The position numbers and the translations under genes were made by a program. Below the pieces are notes generated by a model. The model searched no databases. It was not told where the DNA came from and was given only the letters and a program-made list of their open reading frames with translations. Source: Aradus depressus (taxonomy: Eukaryota > Arthropoda > Insecta > Hemiptera > Aradidae). Taken from it: a stretch of 64,000 nucleotides of DNA. Below, one piece after another: positions 39,401 to 49,232 of the stretch (position 1 is its first letter; every line of letters begins with the position of its first letter). The DNA lies in NCBI GenBank assembly GCA_963662175.1, contig OY759221.1:20385027-20449026 (forward strand), in the 5' to 3' direction.

Positions 39401-40439
39401 TTTTTGTTTGGAATTCGGAATTTAGAAAAATTGAATGGAAGCACAAAGTATGAGGGTTGAAAAAAACTTTGATCTCGCCGTCTTTGGAGAGGATGAAAGA
39501 AGGCTGTCCGGTAGCCTGAGCAATGTCTGGGAGGTTCAAAAAAAAAACCTTAAACACGCCGTCCATCAGATGGGACGTTAAGCGATGGTCCCGAGCCTGT
39601 ACGATGTCAGCTACTCGTTAAAGACCCCTGCCCTAGGTGAATAAAAATTTAGGGTAGGCAACATTTAGGACTCCCATAGTAGAGTAGGGCTCATGTCCCC
39701 AGAGCGCTCCGGTAGTAGGCGATATGACCTTATAGTTCAAGTCCGGGTATGAGTCACAATAACTAACTATATCGCTACTTGATTTTTCCCAATTTTAGGG
39801 AAAGTACCCCATAAAAATAAAATGTCTATTGATGATGGATCAAAAGATAAAGCAGGAAAACATTGTTTAGAACTAGCATGTGCAATGGAAATCAAAAATT
39901 ATTGTTTAACGTCCAATGTTATTTTTTTGTCAACCCTGGTAATTTGATCTGTACCTTTTTTTTTTTTTTTTATTTTAAAATTTTTATTTTTTTCAGATGG
40001 AAAACTAGATAAGACGAAGATAATTCGGCCTATCAATTTAGGGAATTCATTCAATGACAATCAACAACCAGTTTCTGTAACTGGTGTGGCTAAAAAGATG
40101 CCTTTAAAAATTTTATCAAATAATTTTCTCCGAACGAAGGCTTTAACCGACACTCCAAATACATCTTCAGCACTCACTTCCAGGGAGGATGAAGAAAAAA
40201 TGATAATTGATAATAGCAATCAAGAAGGGAGTTCTTCATCAGATTTAAATTCAAATCTGAGTGACTCTTTACCGTTCGATATTATCAAACAACAGGAACT
40301 TATACAGATACGAATTAAACAAGAACAAGAAGATAGAGCTATAGCATTAAAGTTGCAAAATAAATGGAACCGAGAGAAGTTTCTAAATAAAAGAAAACAT
40401 GGATACCAATTAAGAAGTGCCAAGAAGTTTAAAAAGTAA
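36157..40439 (+). CDS. RNF168-like RING E3 ubiquitin ligase
   Basis: A 387-residue protein assembled from six exons: 36157-36472, 37282-37436, 37952-38050, 38134-38176, 39179-39286 and 39997-40439; all junctions keep frame. An N-terminal C3HC4 RING (Cys20, Cys23, Cys35, His37, Cys40, Cys43, Cys55, Cys58) is followed by a basic helix, as in RNF168/RNF169. Exons 2-3 encode a charged helix (IEEEQSRKAALFASEMLAKR) where RNF168 has its UMI/MIU1 region. The extreme C-terminus has EQEDRAIALKLQ (350-361), matching a MIU helix, followed by YQLRSAKK (377-384), like an LR motif. In vertebrates these parts write and read histone H2A ubiquitin at DNA breaks. Function here is inferred from domain order. The protein is shorter than human RNF168. 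Confidence 0.8.
36473..37281 (+). other. RNF168-like intron 1
   Basis: Between donor GTGAGA and acceptor CCCACAG. A plus-strand stretch near 36882-37066 stays open and is discussed as a finding. The rest is AT-rich. Confidence 0.5.
37282..37436 (+). CDS. RNF168-like exon 2
   Basis: Acceptor TTCCCACAG, donor ATTATG|GTAAAT. Encodes KILSEQQLPTVVTKKG, then a charged helix with FDEMFHKLKIEEEQSRKAAL. Confidence 0.75.
37952..38050 (+). CDS. RNF168-like exon 3
   Basis: Acceptor ATATTTAG, donor GAAAGT|GTAAGT. Encodes EEDLEAEKVRRRKTEEIAKS and a short hydrophobic stretch. Exactly 33 codons, phase 0. Confidence 0.7.
38134..38176 (+). CDS. RNF168-like exon 4 (micro-exon)
   Basis: Only 43 bases, Ser/Asn-rich (SQKNNSSTSQCSDI). 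Acceptor TTTTTAG, donor ATAA|GTGAGT. The frame is kept with both neighbours. Confidence 0.65.
38177..39178 (+). other. RNF168-like intron 4
   Basis: About 1 kb of AT-rich sequence. A CA-rich, somewhat GC-richer patch lies at about 38800-38880. No repeat or RNA gene recognised. Confidence 0.45.
39179..39286 (+). CDS. RNF168-like exon 5
   Basis: Acceptor AATTCCAG, donor CCCAA|GTGAGT. Ser-rich then Pro/Lys-rich (CIAPKTPPKRLP). Confidence 0.7.
39530..39762 (+). mobile_element. SINE family A copy in RNF168-like intron 5
   Basis: Core CACGCCGTCCATCAGATGGG, TTAAGCGATGGTCCCGAGCC, GAATAAAAATTTAGGGTAGG and a tail ending CCGGGTATGAGTCAC. The tRNA-like head is degraded. Same orientation as the gene. 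Confidence 0.7.
39997..40439 (+). CDS. RNF168-like exon 6 (MIU and LR-like motif, stop)
   Basis: Acceptor TTTTTTCAG. Encodes 146 residues ending in the EQEDRAIALKLQ helix, basic REKFLNKRKHG and YQLRSAKKFKK, then TAA at 40437-40439. This C-terminal arrangement is the main argument for RNF168 over other RING proteins. Confidence 0.8.
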
Positions 40440-40559
40440 ATATATTTATAATTCTTATATATATATACTTTGTATGATAATATTTTAGGGGTATGATGAC
40501 GCTCTAATTCTAAGAAATGTTTGCTTTTGTTGCTAGAAGAGTAATGAAAAATGATTTAA

Positions 40560-41020
40560 GCAATTCCTTTATTGTAAATGTTAGAACATCCGATAGATAT
40601 TAGTAAGAATATAATTCCCTGTTAGTACATATTTTGTAATGTAAAAGAAAAAACAATGGAGATAAATTCATTTCCATCTCATTTGGGTTGGTCTAAAGTC
40701 TAAATTTTGCCTGTTCGCTTATGAGGGTATTTGACAACCAGATTTATTTCAATTAAGTGCGCCTGTAGCCCAGAGGTAGCTTTAGGTTTTTATCTCGGAG
40801 GTGAAAAAATCTTGAGCATGCCGTCCCTCGGATGGGATGTTAAGCGATGGTTCCGAGCCTGTACAATGTCGATATTCAATTTATATTGTAAATGGTAGAA
40901 CATCGACTGGTTATAAGTAAGGATATAATTCGTCGCATTTAGTGCAAAATATCGTATGTAAAATAATTTCAATAGAGAGAAGAAACATTTTCATTTTATT
41001 TGGGTTAGGTCTACTGACAA
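40560..41020. repeat. Diverged direct repeat flanking a SINE family A fragment
   Basis: Sequence from about 40562 (TTATTGTAAATG, TTAGAACATC, AAGGATATAATTC-type segments, CATTTGGGTT) recurs about 312 bases later at about 40874-41015. Between them, 40758-40880 on the plus strand, is a SINE scrap with GTAGCCCAGAGGTAG, GCATGCCGTCCCTCGGATGG and TTAAGCGATGGTTCCGAGCC. The 3' flank of the RNF168-like gene was probably duplicated. Confidence 0.5.
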
Positions 41021-41298
41021 TGCTTACGAAGTTATTTGGCATTATAGGAAACATCAGCCATCTCGATAGGCAACGTATTTATTACAATAAACGACAGTTT
41101 GCAGAATGTTATTAATGAAACTGTAACACACGACTTTTTGTATTTATAATACATGGAGCCAGGCAAAACATTTGGTGACATTTTATTATTTCTCTATTTT
41201 CAATGTTGTTTAAATATACATGTTGTAGAAACCAATCTTTTGTAGCAATAAAAAAAAAAAAAAATTTACATTTTGCACTAACGAAGAGTTCATTAGAC

Positions 41299-41750
41299 AA
41301 ATAATTTATGGTTTCCAGATTTACTTTGTGAAGCTCCATTCTAGGAATATATAATTAAAATACACAATTTCTTTGTCAAACTTCACTATATATTCTCAAA
41401 TAGTCAACTAGTTTCGCCGTGTTAAGGCATTATCAAGAGTCACTTATAAACTGACAGAATTGGTTGACAGGGTAGAAGGTACAGTTATGGAGGTTTTTTT
41501 TAGGTAGTGACGCGGAATCCCTTGTTTTTGTTACTCTATACATTCCAATAAACAGATATTTACAAGATAATAATAAATATAAAAATAAAAAAGAAAATAT
41601 ATATATATATAAAATCTAATAAAGTGAAGTTAACATAAATAAATCTTAAACTTATTGATAATGCCTTAACACGGCGAAACTAGTTGAGTATTTGAGAATA
41701 TATAGTGAAATTTGACAAAGAAATTGTGTATTTTAATTATCTATTCCTAA
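41299..41750. mobile_element. Palindromic element with 10-bp target duplications and hammerhead-like core
   Basis: The direct repeat TTCATTAGAC lies at 41289-41298 and 41751-41760. Arms of about 95 bases (41343-41436 and 41655-41748) are inverted copies; a leading segment and a central spacer of about 220 bases are unpaired. Both arms carry TTGATAA, GCC...GGC and GAAAC (41676-41680 in the right arm). The layout parallels the element at 26633-26896. Confidence 0.65.
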
Positions 41751-41760
41751 TTCATTAGAC

Positions 41761-44700
41761 GTTAAATAGATAATGGATGTTTCCATGTTTTCCCAATACA
41801 TTCTACTCCCGATTAACCGGAGTATTGGTGGGATGGATATCACGGTTAACGCTAAAGTAAACATAGATGTTTTTCTTTAAAAATGTAGGTTAATGAGGTT
41901 AAATTATGAGGACTTAGAATCCAGGTTTGAGAAGTATTCATTCTTTAATCGAACCTTACTCTTACGGGAATCTTAATCCATTTTTATCTCCCCTCGCATT
42001 TCTTTCTTCCTGTGAGATGGGAAGTATGGTCTCGTTAATCTTCATCAGAAAATTACGCCATTCATTCTTACATTGCTCGTAATGGTAATTTGATACATTT
42101 CAACTTAATGAGTTTTTGCGGAGGGCTTTCTTTATTTGTATGAGGTTGTCCTTCATCTATCTTTTTGATTTTAAAATTAGAGTTACCTTTACTCCTTATT
42201 TATTAAAAATGAAAGTAACTCTGGTGGACATCTTAATGTTACAGTTATACCTTTTTTTGTTAAAATTTTCCTCTTTAATTTTGTCGCCAATTCAAGCATT
42301 TTCAAATACTATTTTCTCAGGAGTGATGTGCATTTCTTATATATATAATTATTATTCGTGATAAAACTTCCATCTTTCGGCCACAAAGTAAACCTTTTGG
42401 CTTCGATAAGCCACCGAATTCTAGACTATAAAATATATTGCAGGAAGAGACAGAATCTAGTCGCAACTGCAATATATTTCCTCCCCGATTCACCCTATTT
42501 ATTTCTCTTTTTGTTGTATTATTTATTTTTCAACCCGATTGCCTCTGAATAAAATAATTATACAATTGATGTACATTTATTTATGGATTTATATGTGTAT
42601 TATGTTTTGTAGATTTGGGCCAATGATGGAAGCTTGACCACTTAACTCCGCTACGTATAAAGCATTATAAATACCAGACCCAGGATCTGTTGCCAACGCA
42701 ACCCTTTGGATTTCTTCAGTCTCCTCATGACCAGTTTTTTGTTCCACCTTTATCTCTTGGAAGTGTGTCTTCGACAACATTAATGCAACTAGTTTACTAT
42801 TTATGGAAGATTAATTCCTATATTTTATTTCTCCCTTTTCGATTATTTTAGTTAGGAATTTTCCCTACCTGGTTGCAAATTTATTACTTAATTTGTGTTT
42901 TCAGTTTGTACAAATACACTCAAACTATTAGGTATTATGTAATTTGTGTATCAGAGCCATACTGTATTCGTCTGGAGATATATAAAAAAAGTGAATGCTT
43001 TCATGTTTAATTCAGTGAAGATACAGCCGGTATGAGAATATGATTTAGTTATTTTGACAAATGTCCGAGCGCGAACTCGACTCTACCTACTATGGGAAGT
43101 CATAAATTTTGCCTACCCTATTTTTTTGATTGATCGAGGAACGACAGAGACGATTTGTCTCGTAATCAGAAAGCTGTGGAATTTATCTGGCCAGATGTAG
43201 CAAGCCCCCCCTCTCCCCGCATGTTATCAATAAGTTGTGAATTTAATGTCCTGAATGTGATTGTATAACACGTAAACATCTAATTTTTTTTTAGTTTTGT
43301 GTTTTTGGATAGATTCAAATATTATGGCGTAATTTATTTTCTTCGCGAGTTATGAACCATGATTTTGCCTATAATACAGTTTTATTTTTTTACCCCTTAT
43401 GCAGTATGGCTCTTTGTTACTTTATGTGAATTAATGTTAACAGTTTATACAATAATTGCACTGCAATTATTATTCGATATATTAGATGAACAATTCATCA
43501 TACTCCAGTCAGATGAGATTCTTCACACTCAATATCATTGAGGTGAAATTCTTCGTCTTGATAGTCCACATTCACTTCAACAATAGCGCAAGATTTCCTT
43601 CGTTTTGTTTTCTCTCGAAAGCTGTAACAGATGGTTGAAATGAAGTCAGATGTGCTGAACTTTAATTAAAGCTCGTTAACCTTTCAACAATGTTGGTTCT
43701 CTTTATATTTTTGATACTATTAGTGACCTGAGAAGCAATTCTAGTTGGTCAGAGGCCATTTTTCAGTTTTTATTTGAGGAAATTTTACCCTATCATTTTT
43801 TTTTTTTACTTATCCTACCCTATTTGAAAATGACATTACATTTTTTAGTTATCTTTGCCGCTTATTTGATACTTTTAAAAAAACAATGTTTTAAAAAGGG
43901 ATGTTTGAGGATTCTAATATTTTTATAAAAATTATCTTCTTAAACACTCATCAAAAATATACAATAAGGAAAATTTTCCTTAAAACATAATGTAAACCGG
44001 ATAAGTCAATATGTGGTACATAATGATTTTAATAAATGATTTTAGCCTAATTATGTGACATTTCACTGCAATAGAGACCAAAGTGCGCTAGAGCGCACTT
44101 GTGTCAAAAAACATTTTTAACCCCCACCATTCTGAAATTTTGACAACCAAAAAGAAAATTATACCTATTTTTATTGTGATATATATTTTTCTAATTTCCA
44201 GAGTATTATAGTAATATAGTTTCAGTATGGAACTTATATAGTTATGTATATAATTTATTAGTTAGATATTAGTCATAAAGTCATAATTTGTGAATACTTC
44301 TTTGATCACTTTATATATTGGACTGATGGTTAACTTTTGCTCATTGTGGCTAAGTTTGTGTAAGATAGGAATAGGTTTTGTCATGATATGTAATTATCAT
44401 ATTTTTCTTTATTGATTAAAATTAAAGAATAGTTTATTTTGAATTTCTGCTACGGTCGTTTTATGAGTAATAAAAATTCTTGTCTTTTGTTTTCTTTCTG
44501 TTTTATCTCTCTTTTGACAGGAATAAATAATTAACGTTAATATTTGAAGATAATAGCAAAAAGAACAAGGTACTTCAATTTTTACTTATTAATTTAATTT
44601 ACAGTACGTTATTCTTTGATCGTTTGTCGCCTCTTAATTGGAGGAAATGTCAAATAGTTTCTTGAATTGTTTAACCGAACATCTAGTTCTAAGCAAAAAC

Positions 44701-44869
44701 AAAGATTTTATTTTTAAAAGAAATATTTCGAAGGTGTTGAGTCAACGAGAGAGGTGAATAAAAACGAGTGAATGCTACTTGTTAATTTTCGAATGATTAC
44801 TAGGGAAGCAAGTGAATATAATAACAAGTTATCAGTGAAACGCCGGCTATGTACTTCCCGAACACGCAT
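41761..44869. other. Intergenic AT-rich DNA
   Basis: No gene recognised. It contains a minus-strand SINE family A scrap at about 43063-43120 (GAGCGCGAACTCGACTCTAC, TTTTGCCTACCCTA) and a perfect 20-base inverted repeat at 44081-44100 (AAGTGCGCT, two bases, then its complement). Short open stretches are not convincing. Confidence 0.4.
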
Positions 44870-45180
44870 TAATCAATTATGTTTTCGCTCTCCCTCCAAA
44901 GTCAATCGACCGTTTGGTCTAAAATTCAATATTTGACTTACATAGTGGCTTCTGAATCATTAGTTACAACGGTAGTTATCAGAGTTTTTGTATTAAACCT
45001 CCCTTTAATACCCTCTTCCCTTTGGCCGATTTAGCTGAAAATCAATAGGTGTCGTCCTTAGAGGGTTCTGAGAACACGTATACAATTTATATACAGTACA
45101 TACATTCATTCTATCGGGAGATCATGTTTACAGACAGACAACATTTTTCATTTTTGGATTTAGGAAGTCGGAAGACATGA
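44870..45180 (+). repeat. Dispersed repeat family R, copy 1
   Basis: Contains ATTATGTTTTCGCTCTCCCT, CAATCGACCGTTTGG, CTTCCCTTTGGCCGATTT, AAAATCAATAGGTGTCGTCC and ACATTCATTCTATCGGGAG. The same ordered segments recur at about 52977-53420 and, in part, at about 62345-62640. Class unknown. Confidence 0.5.
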
Positions 45181-45469
45181 ACTTATATTGAAAACACCTT
45201 ATCGTATTTTTGACTAGTAAAGACTTAGGATGACCCTAAATTTGAACAAGTACACGCTCTTGTACTTCTTTCATTTTATTCACTTAATATCCAAGTGTTT
45301 CTCCTATTTTAAAGGTAATACTTTACTCGTAAGTGATTATAAGTACTTACTCGGTTTTATTCACCGCACTCAACATCCGTTGTGCAATCTTCCATGCAGA
45401 AGTTAAGCTTAATCTTGATACTTAACATTTTTTGCAGAGATATTGTGAGAAACTTAATAGAAAATATAA

Positions 45470-45625
45470 AGAAAAACGTATGTTTTTTATAAATATTGTC
45501 TATTCCACAAAATATTTGGGAGTACTTTCAGTATTGCTACCATCTTCAGCCACGACTTAACAAATACTAGGAATCTTAGTATTTTTTACATCATGACTGA
45601 AGAAAAACATACGTTTTTATTTTAA
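45470..45625. mobile_element. Palindromic element, degenerate
   Basis: Outer ends AAAACGTATG and CATACGTTTT are inverted. The left arm shares ATAAATATTGTCTATTCCAC with the element at 26633-26896. On the minus strand CTGAAGA (45543-45549) is followed by GTAGCAATAC, a potential 3-bp stem with a GCAA loop, and GAAA (45526-45529). Confidence 0.45.
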
Positions 45626-47135
45626 ATTTGATCTTACCTAGTTTTCTTCTCCTGTGCTCTTCATTTAGCTTAATATCATATTTTATAATATTTTTCTATT
45701 GCTATTATATATTTTTATTTTGAAAACCTTCAGTATTTTTAAATTGTTCTAGGCTGTGTTATTTTTGGAATATATATGTATATTTTTTTTTTTGTACAAA
45801 TTCGTAATTGTGTATTAATTAATTTACATAAAGTACTTATGTATTTTTTCTCTCTTTTTATTTCTGTTTTGGTATTGAGGCTTGAGTTGATTGAAGTGTT
45901 AACTATGATTATATTATTTGTTCTAATATTTTTTCCCAACTATGGTAAAGCCTACCAATTTCCATTTTTTTCTTTTCCACCATTTGAAAAGTCTTTATTT
46001 ATTTTTTAATTTCGGTAAAGAAGAGTTACGAATGTTAATTAATCGAGTTTAGATTGTCTGGGAGTCGGGGAATTATCAGGTACCATAGACCTGATGTTCC
46101 AAGTGCCATAAACCAGTTTTCCAGGATAAGTTTATCCTTGTTGGACGTGGTGTGCGTGCTAGCCTACTGAGCACACTTGGTCGGAACCCGGCCGAGGTCC
46201 TTTGTTTATTTTATCTGGGACGTAAAAACACTTAACTATGTTTTATAGGCATATGGTCTGGTGGCAGTTTTTTTATTAAATTTTTTTATACTTTTTGGCA
46301 CTTACGACTTGAATCAATTTTATAGACTAGAGAGGAAATAATCCTTTCACCTTTATCATTTTTCATAGTTATATTTCTCTAAAATTTTCATTTCAGAGAA
46401 GTGTTTGATTAATATTAATCAGAATATTTTTCAAAACGTTCCAGAAAACTAAATTTTTGTATTGTAATATTTTTAGAAAGATTTTCTGTTTTATGTTAGT
46501 GGGAAGATTTTTTTTCTGCTATTTTGACCTTCAGTGTATGTTCCTAAACTTTGGCGCATGCTTCCTTGTTAAGCCTGTATGGGCACACCCCAGATGAAAC
46601 TTATAATGAAAAAAGTGCATCACATGTAATGAATATTTATTTTTAAAAAATTCTCAAGTTAGTGAAGCCTCTGCTTCAACGTACATTAGATAGAACGTGA
46701 CTCTAAATACAAAACAAAGTGAACATAAATGGGAATTATATAAAAATGTCTCACAATTTATTTTATTAAAACTGGTCCTGTGTTTTTTCAATACCTAGGC
46801 ACCACATAAATCACATATTTTTATATATTATACAACTATATAGGCATGTATATAATTGTCAAGTAGAAATATTATTTTAAAAAAAATAGTTCCAATGCTA
46901 TTTTTATTTTTGAAATAAGACATTGGGAGGCCAATTACTATTAATGTTCCTCATAATAGTTTATATATTTCTATTTTTATTTTTGTCTTGATTTTTTTTT
47001 TACTGTTTGTCTATGTTTTAAGAAATTTTAAAAAGATTAGTCTCATTTACAGATTAAAGTTTAATTACCATTTGAATTTAATAAACATTGTTGGAGTTAT
47101 TATATCTCTTGCCTTATCCTACCCTTTATTATTAT
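45626..47135. other. Intergenic AT-rich DNA with a SINE scrap
   Basis: No gene recognised. At about 46140-46236 a SINE family A fragment on the plus strand shows GTGTGCGTGCTAGCCTACTG, CGGAACCCGGCCGAGG and ATTTTATCTGGGACGTAAAA. Confidence 0.4.
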
Positions 47136-47830
47136 TAACTAGACGGTTCCCTCGGCGTTGCCCGGGAGTAACTTCGGGTCTCATAACCAAGTAGACTCAA
47201 AATCTGGATTTCAAATTGGTAGGCACTTTTCTAACCACTGAAGCCTCTTTCTAGGTACATATTTACAATTAACATTCATCTATCGAAGCCCCTCTCACGA
47301 GCTCATAGCCAGACATACTAACCAGTTAACCACCGAACACACTTAACCATGCCTCTTTTCTGGTAGTAACACCTTTTAGGCACGTCTTCTCAGGACTATA
47401 ACAGTAACCACCTAAAGACCAAGGCCGTCACTTAGGATAGTAACTCTACCTACACCATTAGGTCTCCTCTCAGGATAGTTACAATAACCTCTCAAAATAC
47501 TAACCACTAAAGACCAAGGCCGTCACTTAGGATAGTAACTCTACCTACACCATTAGGTCTCCTCTCAGGATAGTTACAATAACCTCTCAAAATACTAACC
47601 ACTGAAGACCAAGGCCGTCACTTAGGATAGTAACTCTACCTTCACCATTAGGTCTCCTCTCAGGATAGTTACAATGACCTCTCAAAATACTAACCACTGA
47701 AGTCCTCTCAGGATAGTAACTTTAACCACACTATCGAAGGGCCTCCCACGTTCCAAGATCGTCACTCCACCAACATGCTTCGTCTGAGGATAGTAACTAT
47801 AAACACCCAACCACCGAAGTCCTGTTAAGG
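47136..47830. repeat. Head-type element with 95-bp tandem repeats
   Basis: It begins with ACTAGACGGTTCCCTCGGCG then TTGCCCGGGAG, the same GGCGTTGCCCGGG head core as the repo-intron elements. Inside are three copies of a 95-base repeat: the landmark AAGACCAAGGCCGTCACTTA starts at about 47415, 47510 and 47605. Degraded units continue to about 47820. No matching tail was found. Confidence 0.6.
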
Positions 47831-48610
47831 AGTTAGTCTTGTCTGCTTTCTATCTATTCAATGGGGGTTCGATTGAGTCATCAACCTTAGTTTTTTACAA
47901 TCAAAATGTGTACTTTCGTCTTCAAATATTGATTTTCCAGTTTTTTAAGCTCAACTTCAAACAGTTTTTTTTAGAAGCAATATTTCAGGAGTTATTTCTA
48001 TCTCCACTCCGCTACCTTTTGTCATCATTTCACTGTCTCTTCGCACACGTTTTCCAGAGTTGACTCTACTTTTTCGATCGTTATACCTCGAAATTTCTAC
48101 ACCGCAATTTTGGCGACTTGATATTAGGATTTTTTGAGTTTTCTGAATGCTCTTTTGAACTTCGATATAGTAAATAATTAAAGCGGAAAGAAGCAGGAAG
48201 ATGCAGTTTGTTTCCGGTCCAACTGTTATCAATCGAACGGGGTTTTCCCTCTCACATCAAACGGTGAGAAGTTTTTGGGAGAATTGATTGAAATAGTTGA
48301 ATAACTGTGAGAACACGGTGCGAATAGGCAGTGAAACAGTGTTTATAATACCCTCATTACAAATGACAGTGGAGGTTTGTAGCTTTTGTTCTTATTTTAG
48401 CAACATATGGATTAACATTGACATCGTTATTTTAGTAACTTGTGAACACAGAGTTGCACAAAACTAGGTAATTGGAGAAGGCTCTGTATGACCTTACCGC
48501 TTTACCTGAATAAAATAAATTTCTTGACATAGTACTATCTTTTCTACAAAAATTGTATTAATTTACTACAGTTTATAACTAAACCTGACGATGGTGTATC
48601 TGAAATGAAT

Positions 48611-48772
48611 TCATGATTTATCCGAAAGAATAGAATGTTGACCCTCGCTTCGGTCCTTTTAGTGAAGCATGCACTGTTTAAATGGGTCTTTACATACTTC
48701 ACAAACTATATACAGCTTCACTAAAAGAACATACCGGAGAGTCAACACTTTATTCTTTCGGATGAGTTATGA
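48611..48772. mobile_element. Inverted-repeat (foldback) element
   Basis: The left arm (ATTTATCCGAAAGAATAGAA, then CCTTTTAGTGAAGC) pairs with the right arm (GCTTCACTAAAAG, TTATTCTTTCGGATGAGTTA). Just upstream at 48583-48599 lies AAACCTGACGATGGTGT, shared with the palindrome in repo intron 3. Confidence 0.5.
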
Positions 48773-49208
48773 TTGGTATATTTGAAAACTTACACAAGTT
48801 ACTTTTGTTCATTTATAAGTTTTCACTATATATCCGCATTTCTCAACTTAAAAGTTTACAAAAAATTCGAAATTGCGTTACGCAATTGATGGACGGCCCC
48901 TTCCAGAAATATCGATGTGTTTTTTGAAAAAAAGTGGCTATAATTGTACCTTTCGTTCTGGGTTAACTAGATTTTTGAAGTTTAAAAATGTTTTTTTTTG
49001 CAATTTGAAGCCCATTAAAAGTTATTTTCATTTAATATGAGCACATTATTTAAAAGTGATAATTTAAAAATGAAATAATATTAACAGTGAGTATTATTAA
49101 AAGACGTATATTAAAATATTAAAGGTATAAATAAAACTCTTCGCTCAGCTTGTGATTAAGTTGGCAGTGATCAAGAGTAGAATTCTTTGTCAAGTTCTTG
49201 GGCTCCAT

Positions 49209-49216
49209 CTTTTCCC
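49209..49216 (+). promoter_or_regulatory. 5' TOP tract of RpS8
   Basis: CTTTTCCC, 13 bases upstream of the ATG, fits the terminal oligopyrimidine start typical of ribosomal protein mRNAs. It would give a 5' UTR of about 20 bases. The start site is inferred. Confidence 0.5.
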
Positions 49217-49228
49217 GTCGGAAGTAAA

Positions 49229-49232
49229 ATGG
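49229..49232 (+). CDS. RpS8: RpS8 exon 1 coding part
   Basis: ATG plus the first base of the Gly codon, then donor GTACGT. Confidence 0.85.

Noticed and set aside
42589..42780. 63-codon minus-strand frame in the intergenic region
   Set aside because: Some sequence complexity but no recognised motif, splice context or neighbour; not enough to call a gene.
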